Source of the DNA: Collinsella sp.
GTDB lineage: Bacteria; Actinomycetota; Coriobacteriia; Coriobacteriales; Coriobacteriaceae
Length of the DNA: 41,282 bases
Assembly (NCBI GenBank): GCA_022745215.1
Contig: JAIIWC010000008.1
Coordinates: forward strand, 1-41,282
Direction of reading: 5' to 3'
A program made the translations under genes and the position numbers. The notes beneath the pieces are model-generated. The model saw nothing but the letters and a program-made list of their open reading frames with translations. It was not told the DNA's origin and searched no databases. This document shows positions 8,501-16,221 of the stretch, piece by piece (position 1 is the first letter of the stretch; every line of letters begins with the position of its first letter).

Positions 8501-8567
8501 CATATTTATCCCGTCCACATTTGGATGTAGGCAAACTTAGCCGATGCCGCAATCGCGCGTCATGCGC

Positions 8568-8609
8568 AGCCCCGGAAAGCGATTCGCCCGCTTTCCGGGG
8601 CTTTTTGTT
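8568..8609 (+). terminator. Intrinsic terminator after the membrane protein gene
   Basis: A perfect 13-base stem (AGCCCCGGAAAGC at 8568-8580 with its complement at 8590-8602), a nine-base loop and a run of T directly after it. Confidence 0.93.
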
Positions 8610-8754
8610 GTTGCGCGCATTCCCGCGCATATTCCATTCGCGCACACATTCAAAACCTCTCGCACAGATAAAATCAGATTTCCAACCGCCTGACAGCCCT
8701 ATGTGACCCCAATTTTGGGTACATTGTTGTCCCGATATTGAGCTTGGGGGATAT

Positions 8755-10257
8755 ATGAAAGATGAGACGATGGACCAAGAGGATGCGGCCCAAGATGCAG
8801 AAGCATGCGCCGAGGCCCTGGAGAGCCTAGACCAGATCGCGCTGGCCGAGATTGCGTTTGACGATTCGAGCGTTGATGTGCAGGATGAGCCGGAAATCGA
8901 GGCGCAGCCCGATGATCAGGATGCAAAAGACGATGGCGCCGCGCCCACCGAAGACGAGGCGAGGCACGAGGAATCCGAATGCGAGGCCGACGACCAGCCC
9001 AAATCCGACACGAGCGAGGAAACCATCTTGCTCGACAGCTTGCCGGCCGAAGATTCGCTGACCCGCGAGCTCCCTGGCTTAGGCTCCGCGCCTGCCGTGG
9101 ACGAGACCATCGCCATGGGCGATATTCCCCTGCCGTCCGTTCCCTCGGCGCGCGAGGCCGAGGTTCGTCATCGCAAGATGTCGCCCAAGCGCCGCAATCT
9201 GATGGTCGCTGGCGTTGTGGCCGTCGCGCTCGTCGCCGGCGGCGCAGGCTATGCTGCCTGGAACGGATACCGGCAAGAGCAGGCTGCCATCGCCGCCGCC
9301 AATGCCCACACGATGATGTCAGTGCAGATTGGCATGCATGCCGCGGGCCTCGACTGTTCCACCGGCTCCAAGATTCCCGTACAGGTGAGCGGTCAGGACG
9401 CTGATGGCTCCTCCGTGAGCGAAACGCTCTATGTTGACGAGCACGGCCGCGGCATCAAATTGCTGCCCGGCGATTACACGCTCTCCATTGCCGCCTCCCC
9501 CATCGCGTCCGACGGCACCGTCTATACCGTGCCGACCACCAAGGCGCAGGTCACGATCAAGAGCGACGGACAGGATCTGAGTGCCCAGGCCACCTTTAAG
9601 CTCAAGGTGCCTTCGGCCGACACGGTGACTGACGACCAGATCGATGCCGCCGCCAAGTATGCCGAGGAGGGAGGCACGAGCTCCGCCGCGGCTGCCAAAG
9701 TGCTCCAGCAGGCGGCAACCGCACGGCGCGACGCCGCCGTCAATGCCGTGAGCGCGCAAAAGGCACAGGCAGCCCGCGATGCTGACGCTCGCCACAAGGC
9801 AACCGACCTCTACCAGCTCGATATCCCCGTCGAGTGGTACGGCAAGGTCGAGACTTGGCAAAATGGCAGCACGCTATGCATCTATCTTGCCGGCGACAGC
9901 GATACGCCGATTGTGACGCTCGTCGCGGTGCGCGAGGGTGAGAGCTTTACGCCCGATGAGGGCGATACGGTTTTGGGTGCGGCCAATCTAGGCAACGGCT
10001 ATACCGTCTACGCCAGCGGCCCCGTCTATCCGTACGTGGTGCCCCAGACCATCAACGGACGGACGCAGAATCCCGTGTCAACCTACCCCATGGACACGGC
10101 CATTGAGCTTGTCGAGCTCACGACCGGCAACCGCTATACCTATAGCCAGATCAAGAACGTGCTGGTCGGCAAAGACGGCAAGGCAGACGCCGCGACCAAA
10201 CTTGAGACCGACTACCTCGCCCAGATCCTGCTACCAAGCATCAAGGCCCAGGACTAA
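8755..10257 (+). CDS. Single-pass membrane-anchored protein with acidic cytoplasmic tail, function unknown
   Basis: 500 residues. Residues 1-130 are strongly acidic and of low complexity (Asp/Glu/Ala), followed by a basic patch (RHRKMSPKRRN) and one transmembrane helix at about 149-168 (MVAGVVAVALVAGGAGYAAW). By the positive-inside rule the acidic part is cytoplasmic and residues 170-500 are outside. The outer part has an Ala-rich helical segment (about 295-345) and a C-terminal domain beginning near YQLDIPVEWYGKVETW. That last pattern recalls secreted coriobacterial proteins with a repeated surface domain, but I cannot name it. The ATG follows GGGGGATAT. No enzyme motif or sorting signal is visible. 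Monocistronic by context. Confidence 0.85.
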   Translation: MKDETMDQEDAAQDAEACAEALESLDQIALAEIAFDDSSVDVQDEPEIEAQPDDQDAKDDGAAPTEDEARHEESECEADDQPKSDTSEETILLDSLPAEDSLTRELPGLGSAPAVDETIAMGDIPLPSVPSAREAEVRHRKMSPKRRNLMVAGVVAVALVAGGAGYAAWNGYRQEQAAIAAANAHTMMSVQIGMHAAGLDCSTGSKIPVQVSGQDADGSSVSETLYVDEHGRGIKLLPGDYTLSIAASPIASDGTVYTVPTTKAQVTIKSDGQDLSAQATFKLKVPSADTVTDDQIDAAAKYAEEGGTSSAAAAKVLQQAATARRDAAVNAVSAQKAQAARDADARHKATDLYQLDIPVEWYGKVETWQNGSTLCIYLAGDSDTPIVTLVAVREGESFTPDEGDTVLGAANLGNGYTVYASGPVYPYVVPQTINGRTQNPVSTYPMDTAIELVELTTGNRYTYSQIKNVLVGKDGKADAATKLETDYLAQILLPSIKAQD

Positions 10258-10340
10258 CCTCCTACGACGAGGGCAGTCTTTTTTGGACGGGGCTTTTTAG
10301 CTGCCACTACCTGCCGGATGATTTTTTATCCCCGTCCCAG

Positions 10341-10401
10341 AAAAAAACTTGCTCTCTAGCTAATCAAGATTAAGTTGTTTCTTGATTAGCTAGAGAGCAA
10401 G
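10341..10401 (-). terminator. Long-stem terminator of the 64-residue protein gene
   Basis: A perfect 22-base inverted repeat (10348-10369 with 10380-10401) and a ten-base loop. On the minus strand seven T residues follow immediately (A run at 10341-10347), so it is an intrinsic terminator for the gene ending at 10463, with an unusually long stem. A second weaker repeat, AACTTG-N13-CAAGTT, lies at 10411-10435. Confidence 0.8.
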
Positions 10402-10462
10402 ATTGCGTGTAACTTGATTAATGCTTAAGCAAGTTTTTCTGTTTCTGCCCAGATTCTGCTGC

Positions 10463-10657
10463 CTAGCGCCAGGGATCGGCTTCGAACATCGGCTCGCGCT
10501 CGGGGCGGCGATCGCTGTAGGGATCGTAGCCGTCGTCGTCCTCGTTCTCGGCACGAATGAAGGGGTCGCGCGGCTTTGGGGCCGGCTTGGGCGCAGGCTT
10601 GGGTGCGGCGGGCGCGGCATCGGTCGCCGGCTTGTTCGTCTTGGTCTCGTCTTTCAT
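10463..10657 (-). CDS. Small Pro/Ala-rich acidic protein, function unknown
   Basis: 64 residues beginning MKDETKTNKPATD. It has a repeated APKP stretch in the middle, a highly acidic DDDGYDPYSD segment and an Arg/Glu-rich end (DRRPEREPMFEADPWR). No hydrophobic segment, so soluble and probably disordered. The ATG at 10657 has AAGGAG nine bases upstream; an ATG two codons earlier is too close to that site. Both this gene and clpB upstream have their own intrinsic terminators, supporting a separate expressed gene. Confidence 0.7.
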   Translation of the reverse strand: MKDETKTNKPATDAAPAAPKPAPKPAPKPRDPFIRAENEDDDGYDPYSDRRPEREPMFEADPWR

Positions 10658-10708
10658 CTGCATATCTCCTTGCCATGTGCTCACGTTCAACATCATCGAT
10701 TGTCGCAC

Positions 10709-10748
10709 GAAAAAAGGGCGACGGACCCAATTGGATCCGCCGCCCTTG
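10709..10748 (-). terminator. Intrinsic terminator of clpB
   Basis: On the minus strand a GC-rich stem (AAGGGCGGCGGATCC pairing with GGGTCCGTCGCCCTT, two wobble positions, AATT loop) is followed by a run of six T. It starts about 45 bases after the clpB stop codon. Confidence 0.9.
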
Positions 10749-10792
10749 GCGTTTAGAGACGGCTGGCAGATTTTAAGGCATGTCCCATAAAT

Positions 10793-13420
10793 CTACTCGG
10801 CGTCGGGGACCTCGTAGGTGGCCGCCGGCGTGTTGTCGCACACGACGGTAAAGCCGCCGTCCTTGTCGGCATCGACCGTCACCTGATCGCCCTCGCGCAC
10901 CGTGCCGTCGATGATGGCGGCGGCGATGGCGTCCACGACCTCGCGCTGGACCAGGCGCTTGAGCGGACGGGCACCGAACACGGGGTCCAGGCCACCCACG
11001 GCGAGCATCTGCTTGGCCGCCGGGGTGATGGCAAGCGTCATGCGCTCCTTGGCCAGGCGTGCGCGAACGTCGGCAAGCTGGATGTCGACGATCTTTTCGA
11101 TTTGCGCCATGCCGAGCGGATGGAACACCACGATATCGTCGATACGGTTGAGGAACTCGGGGCGGAAGGTCTGAGACATGGCGGCGTCGACCTGATGGCG
11201 CATCTCCTCCTCGTCCTTGCCGGAAAGCTCGGCGATGGCCTTGGAGCCCACGTTGGACGTCATGATGATAATCGTGTTCTTGAAGGACACCTGGCGACCC
11301 TGGCCATCGGTCAGACGGCCGTCATCAAGCACCTGCAACAGCACGTTAAAGACATCCGGATGAGCCTTCTCCATCTCGTCGAGCAAGATTACGGAGTACG
11401 GACGACGGCGCACGGCCTCGGTGAGCTGGCCGCCCTCGTCGTAGCCCACGTATCCCGGAGGCGCACCGATCAGACGCTGGACGCTGAACTTCTCCATATA
11501 CTCGGACATGTCGATACGCACAAGCGCGCGCTCATCATCGAACAGGCACTCGGCCAGCGCCTTGGCGAGCTCGGTCTTGCCTACGCCGGTGGGACCCAGG
11601 AAGAAGAAGCTGCCGATGGGCTTGTCCGGATCGGAAAGGCCCGCACGGCTGCGGCGCACAGCTGCGGCGACGGCGGAGACGGCCTCGTCCTGGCCAATGA
11701 CGCGCTTATGCAGCTCGCCCTCCAGGCCCTTGAGCTTGTCGAGCTCGCCCTGCATCATCTTGGACACGGGCACACCGGTCCAGGCGCTCACGACCTCGGC
11801 AATCTCGTCGGAGGTCACCTGCTCGTTGAGACCCTCGCCGTCCTGCTGCTTTTGCGCCTCGAGCGCGGCCTCGGAATCCTGAATCTGCTGCTGCAGACCC
11901 GGAATCACGGAGAAGCGCAGCTCGGACGCACGACCCAGGTCGCCGTTGCGCGTCGCGCGCTCCTCTTCGCTCTTGGCCTCGTCAAGCTGGCCCTTAAGCT
12001 CCTGCACGTGGTCGATGGCGTTCTTTTGGTTGAGCCAGCCGGCCTTTTGCACGTTGAGCTTTTCCTGGACCTCAGCGATCTCTTGGCGCAGGGCTTCCAG
12101 ACGCTCCTTGGAGGCGTCATCGGTCTCCTTCATGAGCGCCTGCTCCTCGATCTGCAGCTGGGTGAGCTGACGCGTGGTGGCGTCGATCTCGACCGGCATG
12201 CTGTCGAGCTCCATGCGCAGGCGGCTTGCGGCCTCATCGACCAGGTCGATGGCCTTGTCGGGCAGGAAGCGGTCAGCGATGTAGCGATCGGAGAGGTCGG
12301 CGGCGGCCACGAGCGCGCTATCGGTGATATGCACGCCGTGGAAGATCTCGTACTTCTCCTTGAGGCCACGCAGAATCGAGATGGTGTCCTCGACGGTGGG
12401 CTCGGAGACCATCACGGTCTGGAAACGTCGGGCGAGTGCCGCGTCCTTCTCGATGTACTTACGGTACTCGTCGAGCGTGGTCGCGCCGATCGCATGCAGG
12501 TCGCCACGGGCGAGCGCAGGCTTGAGGATGTTGCCAGCATCCATGGAGCCCTCGGTGGCACCCGCGCCCACGATGGTGTGGAGCTCATCGATGAACAGGA
12601 TGACCTTACCCTCGGATTTTTGTACTTCCTTGAGCACGGCCTTTAAGCGGTCCTCGAACTCGCCGCGGTACTTGGCGCCGGCGACCAGCGCGCTCATGTC
12701 GAGCTCGATGAGGTCGCGGTCGCGCAGGGTGCTCGGCACGTCGCCGGCCACGATACGCTGGGCGATGCCCTCGACGATGGCCGTCTTGCCGACGCCCGGC
12801 TCGCCGATGAGCACGGGGTTGTTCTTGGTGCGGCGCGACAGTACCTGGATGGTACGGCGAATCTCGTCGGTACGGCCGATGACCGGGTCGAGCTTGCCGG
12901 CGCGGGCGAGGTCGCAGATGTTGCGACCGTACTGCTCCAGCGCCTCAAACTGCGTCTTGTCCTCGGCAGACGTCACGCGGTCATCGCCGCGCAGCTCCTC
13001 GTAGACTTGCTCGATGCGCTCCTTGGTCACGCCGGCGTCACGCAGAACGCGGCCGGCCTCGCCCTTGTCCTCGGCAAGTGCCATCAGCAGATGCTCGGTC
13101 ACCACAAAGCTGTCGCCCATCTTAGTGGCCTTCTTCTCGGCCTTTTCGATGACGCGGACGAGCTCGTTGGACAGGCCCATCTGCTGACCCTCGCCCGAAA
13201 CCTTAGGCGCGTGGTCGATGGCATCCTGCGTGGAACGTGCGAGCTGGGCCGGGTCGGCACCGATGCGCTCGATGATCACGGAGATATTGCGCTCGCCAGC
13301 GCCGAGCAGGGCGGATAGCAGGTGAATCGGCTCCACCGCGCCGGCCTGCGCGTCGGCAGCCGTGCTCATGGCGGTCTGCAACGCCTCGCGCGACGTCATT
13401 GCTAGCTTATCGATTCTCAT
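10793..13420 (-). CDS. clpB: ATP-dependent chaperone ClpB (Hsp104 family disaggregase)
   Basis: 875 residues, the full family length. ClpB pulls polypeptides out of aggregates as a ring hexamer together with DnaK/DnaJ/GrpE. Visible in order: the Clp N-terminal repeat domain (about 1-150); the first AAA+ module with Walker A GEPGVGKTAIVEG (near 205) and Walker B VILFIDELHT; the long coiled-coil middle domain (about 400-530), which distinguishes ClpB from ClpA/ClpC; and the second AAA+ module with Walker A GPTGVGKTELAKAL (near 605) and Walker B VILLDEMEKAHPD. No ClpP-binding tripeptide is expected. The start has AGAGGTG upstream. The promoter region carries a 25-base site also found upstream of dnaK (13511-13535), so HspR control is likely. 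Monocistronic. Confidence 0.97.
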   Translation of the reverse strand: MRIDKLAMTSREALQTAMSTAADAQAGAVEPIHLLSALLGAGERNISVIIERIGADPAQLARSTQDAIDHAPKVSGEGQQMGLSNELVRVIEKAEKKATKMGDSFVVTEHLLMALAEDKGEAGRVLRDAGVTKERIEQVYEELRGDDRVTSAEDKTQFEALEQYGRNICDLARAGKLDPVIGRTDEIRRTIQVLSRRTKNNPVLIGEPGVGKTAIVEGIAQRIVAGDVPSTLRDRDLIELDMSALVAGAKYRGEFEDRLKAVLKEVQKSEGKVILFIDELHTIVGAGATEGSMDAGNILKPALARGDLHAIGATTLDEYRKYIEKDAALARRFQTVMVSEPTVEDTISILRGLKEKYEIFHGVHITDSALVAAADLSDRYIADRFLPDKAIDLVDEAASRLRMELDSMPVEIDATTRQLTQLQIEEQALMKETDDASKERLEALRQEIAEVQEKLNVQKAGWLNQKNAIDHVQELKGQLDEAKSEEERATRNGDLGRASELRFSVIPGLQQQIQDSEAALEAQKQQDGEGLNEQVTSDEIAEVVSAWTGVPVSKMMQGELDKLKGLEGELHKRVIGQDEAVSAVAAAVRRSRAGLSDPDKPIGSFFFLGPTGVGKTELAKALAECLFDDERALVRIDMSEYMEKFSVQRLIGAPPGYVGYDEGGQLTEAVRRRPYSVILLDEMEKAHPDVFNVLLQVLDDGRLTDGQGRQVSFKNTIIIMTSNVGSKAIAELSGKDEEEMRHQVDAAMSQTFRPEFLNRIDDIVVFHPLGMAQIEKIVDIQLADVRARLAKERMTLAITPAAKQMLAVGGLDPVFGARPLKRLVQREVVDAIAAAIIDGTVREGDQVTVDADKDGGFTVVCDNTPAATYEVPDAE

Positions 13421-13510
13421 GGAATCACCTCTCTTGGGGTGGCCGCCCTACGGGGCGGCTTCACGTTGTTCGAGAAGTATTGTTGCCAGCTTTGTACAAT
13501 CTTATACATA

Positions 13511-13535
13511 AATCTAAGTCTCTATATATAAGATT
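13511..13535. promoter_or_regulatory. Candidate HspR operator upstream of clpB
   Basis: AATCTAAGTC-N5-ATATAAGATT, 91-115 bases upstream of the clpB start codon. Exactly the same halves with the same five-base gap occur upstream of dnaK (23334-23358). The outer bases form an inverted repeat (AATCT/AGATT). It resembles, but is not, the CTTGAGT-N7-ACTCAAG HAIR box known for actinobacterial HspR. hspR is in the dnaK operon here. Confidence 0.75.
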
Positions 13536-13557
13536 TTCTGAGTGTTGCCGCCACATG

Positions 13558-13594
13558 AACCACCACAAAGGGGACAGGCACCTTTGTGGTGGTT
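13558..13594. repeat. Class A (13-base core) hairpin repeat, CCACCACAAA family, copy 1
   Basis: Arms AACCACCACAAA (13558-13569) and TTTGTGGTGGTT (13583-13594) are perfect complements around a 13-base core GGGGACAGGCACC (13570-13582). It ends eight bases past the stop of the secreted-protein gene at 13602. There is no T tract, so it is not an ordinary terminator. Confidence 0.88.
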
Positions 13595-13601
13595 GCAGCC
13601 T

Positions 13602-14273
13602 CTATTTAATTGCCGAGCCCGTGCTTCCCGATTCGGCGTTCCAGGGCATCTCATCCTCGAACAGCCATGTACGGGCAGACCCACTATCGCGTGCAGTCTG
13701 CGGGTCGGGCAAGCAGGTCTGTTTATAGGCATCTTGGATACACTGGCCCATAAAATCGTTGAGCTCGGTCTGGTCGCCCTCCATGACATAGGCCGCATCG
13801 CCGTCCATGATGTAGATGCCCGGACCCTCATTGCCCTCGTAACCCGGATCGTACGAGACATCACATAGCTTGGCGCCGTTCGCAGTGTCCAGCTCGATGG
13901 AAGAGTGACATCCGCCAACCATGTCGTTCGCTTTTGCTTGATAGGACGCATATCCGTACCAGCGCTTAAAGGTTTTGCCCTTGAGCAGCTCGGTTGCCTT
14001 GCTGATTAGGCTCACGTCCATGGTATAGCGCATGGCCCCAAGCTGAATGAGCGGATAATTGCTAATACCCAGCGCAGCCGGCTGCTCATTAAAATCGACG
14101 GTAATGGTCTCGGGCTTATCGTCACCGGTCAGAAGTTCGACAGATTGAGTCACAGGCTTAACCACCGGCTCCGTCACCGCAGCAGGTAGAAATGCCATGC
14201 CGACAACGCCCGCGCCAACCACGGCGATTGCAAGCGCCAGAGCAATCAATCCGAATTGGGCAGAATGTCTCAC
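13602..14273 (-). CDS. Membrane-anchored extracytoplasmic protein, paralogue 1, function unknown
   Basis: 223 residues: a signal anchor at about 7-30 (FGLIALALAIAVVGAGVVGMAF), then a soluble domain. Starts at a GTG (14273) with GAGGTG seven bases upstream. It shares with the protein at 15294-15989 the blocks LGI-NYP-I-LGAMRY, the GK/R-x-FKRW patch, GVY/GIY plus EGDQ, and a near-identical C-terminal block (QTCLPDPQ, then ARDSGSARTWLFEDE). Three cysteines in the soluble part (122, 137, 178) are not shared; Cys187 of QTCLPD is. The two genes flank an unrelated gene on the other strand, suggesting an old duplication. I do not recognise the family. An extracellular location follows from the anchor. 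Confidence 0.85.
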   Translation of the reverse strand: MRHSAQFGLIALALAIAVVGAGVVGMAFLPAAVTEPVVKPVTQSVELLTGDDKPETITVDFNEQPAALGISNYPLIQLGAMRYTMDVSLISKATELLKGKTFKRWYGYASYQAKANDMVGGCHSSIELDTANGAKLCDVSYDPGYEGNEGPGIYIMDGDAAYVMEGDQTELNDFMGQCIQDAYKQTCLPDPQTARDSGSARTWLFEDEMPWNAESGSTGSAIK

Positions 14274-14363
14274 GGCAAAACACCTCACAATGCAAACCTT
14301 CGCCACCTGCACTAATGATACCGCCAACCAACACTATCACCAAAAGAAGCCGTCCACTCCCCA

Positions 14364-14396
14364 CCACCACAAAGGAGACAGACACCTTTGTGGTGG
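14364..14396. repeat. Class A (13-base core) hairpin repeat, CCACCACAAA family, copy 2 (variant core)
   Basis: Arms CCACCACAAA (14364-14373) and TTTGTGGTGG (14387-14396) around GGAGACAGACACC (14374-14386), which differs from copy 1 at two core positions (GGAGAC for GGGGAC, and G to A later). It lies between two divergently oriented genes (starts 14273 and 14508), so it may sit in a promoter region. Confidence 0.85.
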
Positions 14397-14507
14397 GTTT
14401 CGACGCTAACGGTCGACCATCTCACGCCATGAGATTAAAATTGGATTGTTACCTGAATATATCTATTTCTATCTATCCTCAACAGCTCTTTGTCTCGAGG
14501 AGCGCAT

Positions 14508-15176
14508 ATGAAGCCGTCTCATTCCACCGGTCGCAACGTCATCGCCATTCTCGCCATACCCATCGTGATGCTCTTCCTTATCGTCATCACGCCCTTTTCT
14601 TTTGGTATCGCCTCGCCCTTCGATCTTTGCGGGATGATCGACGCCGGCTCGCGTGCCACCTCGCTCTCCTTTGTCTGCCGTGGCGTGTTCTACGAATATG
14701 CAATTCCCACCGGAAGTTGGCAGTCCAAGTTACCGTTGCTCGGCAAGGTCGACGGATGCTCCCCCTATTTCTGCCTTGAACCTCAGGCGCTAAACTATCT
14801 AATCGACGACCAGCCACTCGACTCCATCACCCTCGCCTACGACTACGCACCAAACACCGATGAGCGCCACATGAACCAAGTCCTCGACAAGATGCTTGGA
14901 CAGTGCGGGCTCACCGAGGAGGCCGGTCGAACCATCTATAGCAACCAGAAATTAAAGCGAACAGAACTCCGCCGTGTCGGAAAAATCAAAGGGCGAAGTG
15001 GGGCCGCCTACTGGCAGGCCTGGGCAATACGCGACAAGAGCGAATTCGGACACAGCACCTATATGGTCACCGTCTACACCAAAGACGGAATTAGGGACAA
15101 TGTTGACGATTTCGCGTCATCCAAGCTCGGCATCCCCAAAACAACCAAACCCGTCAGCCCAGATGAAATCCTGTAG
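14508..15176 (+). CDS. Signal-anchored extracytoplasmic protein, function unknown
   Basis: 222 residues from the ATG at 14508 (GAGGAG upstream; an earlier in-frame TTG is not credible). Residues 10-35 form one hydrophobic anchor (VIAILAIPIVMLFLIVITPF); the rest is soluble, with several cysteines (41, 57 and two in GCSPYFC) that could form disulfides outside the cell. No known motif. It sits between the two paralogous anchored proteins but on the opposite strand and is not similar to them apart from size and topology. Confidence 0.75.
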   Translation: MKPSHSTGRNVIAILAIPIVMLFLIVITPFSFGIASPFDLCGMIDAGSRATSLSFVCRGVFYEYAIPTGSWQSKLPLLGKVDGCSPYFCLEPQALNYLIDDQPLDSITLAYDYAPNTDERHMNQVLDKMLGQCGLTEEAGRTIYSNQKLKRTELRRVGKIKGRSGAAYWQAWAIRDKSEFGHSTYMVTVYTKDGIRDNVDDFASSKLGIPKTTKPVSPDEIL

Positions 15177-15231
15177 AGACATTCATTGTTGCACTCAATG
15201 AGCGCAACAATGTTGGCCGTCAGAGCCGAAA

Positions 15232-15264
15232 CCACCACAAAGGTGCCTGTCCCCTTCGTGGTGG
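15232..15264. repeat. Class A (13-base core) hairpin repeat, CCACCACAAA family, copy 3, inverted
   Basis: Arms CCACCACAAA (15232-15241) and TTCGTGGTGG (15255-15264, one wobble mismatch) around a core at 15242-15254 whose reverse complement is GGGGACAGGCACC, identical to copy 1. The unit is therefore present in both orientations. It lies between two convergent gene ends (15176 and 15294). Confidence 0.87.
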
Positions 15265-15293
15265 CAGCATGGCTGGGCTTCCCTTGGAAGGCC

Positions 15294-15989
15294 TTACCGG
15301 GCGTCTGAGCTTGAGGTGGATTCTTGGTTTGATGACAGTTCGGGAACCTCGTCTTCGAAGAGCCAAGTTCGCGCTGAACCGCTGTCCCGGGCGGCCTGCG
15401 GATCGGGGAGGCATGTTTGGACGCGCGCTTCGCCCGTGCACTGGTCCAAAAAATCGATCACCGGCTTTTGGTCGCCTTCGAGTATGTAGGTGACACCGCC
15501 GTCCTGCAGATAAACGCCGTCACCACCGTCATCTCGTGCAAAACCGGGGTTGTAATGGACGCCAACCAACTTCTTGCCATCGGATGAGAACAACTCCAAA
15601 TCGGTATAGTAGCCGCCGATCATCTGGCCGTATTTTCGGTCATAGTCCGCCCGACCGTTCCAACGCTTGAACGATCGCCCATTCAGCAGCTGCATCGCCT
15701 GTTGGATCTTGGCTTGGTCTTTGGCATATCGCATGGCACCCAGCTCGATCATCGGATAGTTGCCGATACCCAAAATCGACGGAGTTTCTTTGATATCAAG
15801 CGTTTGCTCGTCGGGTTTTGCAGCATCCTCGACCAGCTGCAAGGGAACCGAGGCAACAACGTCGGCAACTTTTTTCGCATCTTCAACGCCGCTAGGGCCG
15901 GAGACAATCAGGGTCCCAAACAGCCAAACCCCCACGCCGGCAACGGCAAAAGCCAACACCAACAACAGGGTAAACGAACGTCGTCTCAT
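15294..15989 (-). CDS. Membrane-anchored extracytoplasmic protein, paralogue 2, function unknown
   Basis: 231 residues from the ATG at 15989 (TTGGGGG upstream); an in-frame upstream ATG lacks a binding site. Basic N-terminus (MRRRS), one hydrophobic anchor at about 6-29, then the same domain as the protein at 13602-14273: LGIGNYPMIELGAMRY, SFKRW, GVYLQDGGVTYILEGDQ, and QTCLPDPQ with ARDSGSARTWLFEDE. Cys193 of QTCLPD is kept. The DNA of the shared C-terminal block differs at many silent positions while the protein hardly changes, so it is under protein-level constraint. A Ser-rich tail ends the protein. Family unknown. Confidence 0.85.
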   Translation of the reverse strand: MRRRSFTLLLVLAFAVAGVGVWLFGTLIVSGPSGVEDAKKVADVVASVPLQLVEDAAKPDEQTLDIKETPSILGIGNYPMIELGAMRYAKDQAKIQQAMQLLNGRSFKRWNGRADYDRKYGQMIGGYYTDLELFSSDGKKLVGVHYNPGFARDDGGDGVYLQDGGVTYILEGDQKPVIDFLDQCTGEARVQTCLPDPQAARDSGSARTWLFEDEVPELSSNQESTSSSDAR

Positions 15990-16138
15990 GGCAACCCCCA
16001 AAGAACGGTCGCCACCATTATAAGAAAAATCCAAATAATGAGACCAGAGAACTACACTTTAACCGCCCCATCAAAGAGGCGGCCCCAACCCCGGTCTATT
16101 TTTAGCGTCCCTCAAGACCCAACGAGAACGTCGCGGTA

Positions 16139-16210
16139 GCCCCGGCCACACCTTTCCCTCGGGCGACCCTCGCGAAGCGCGTGAGCACGAGGGAAAGGTG
16201 TGTCCGGGGC
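16139..16210. repeat. 72-base near-perfect palindrome after the hydratase gene
   Basis: Two 23-base arms (16139-16161 and 16188-16210) pair with a single mismatch around a 26-base centre that itself contains CGCG-AAG-CGCG. It begins 12 bases after the hydratase stop. There is no T run on the minus strand, so it is either a Rho-assisted or processing hairpin, or a REP-like repeat. Confidence 0.75.
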
Positions 16211-16221
16211 GTACAGCAGAG

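Noticed and set aside
10270..10337. A terminator for the 500-residue anchored protein (GGACGGGG with CCCCGTCC)
   Set aside because: The arms are short and far apart (37 bases) and the T runs are inside the loop, so I could not support a specific structure.
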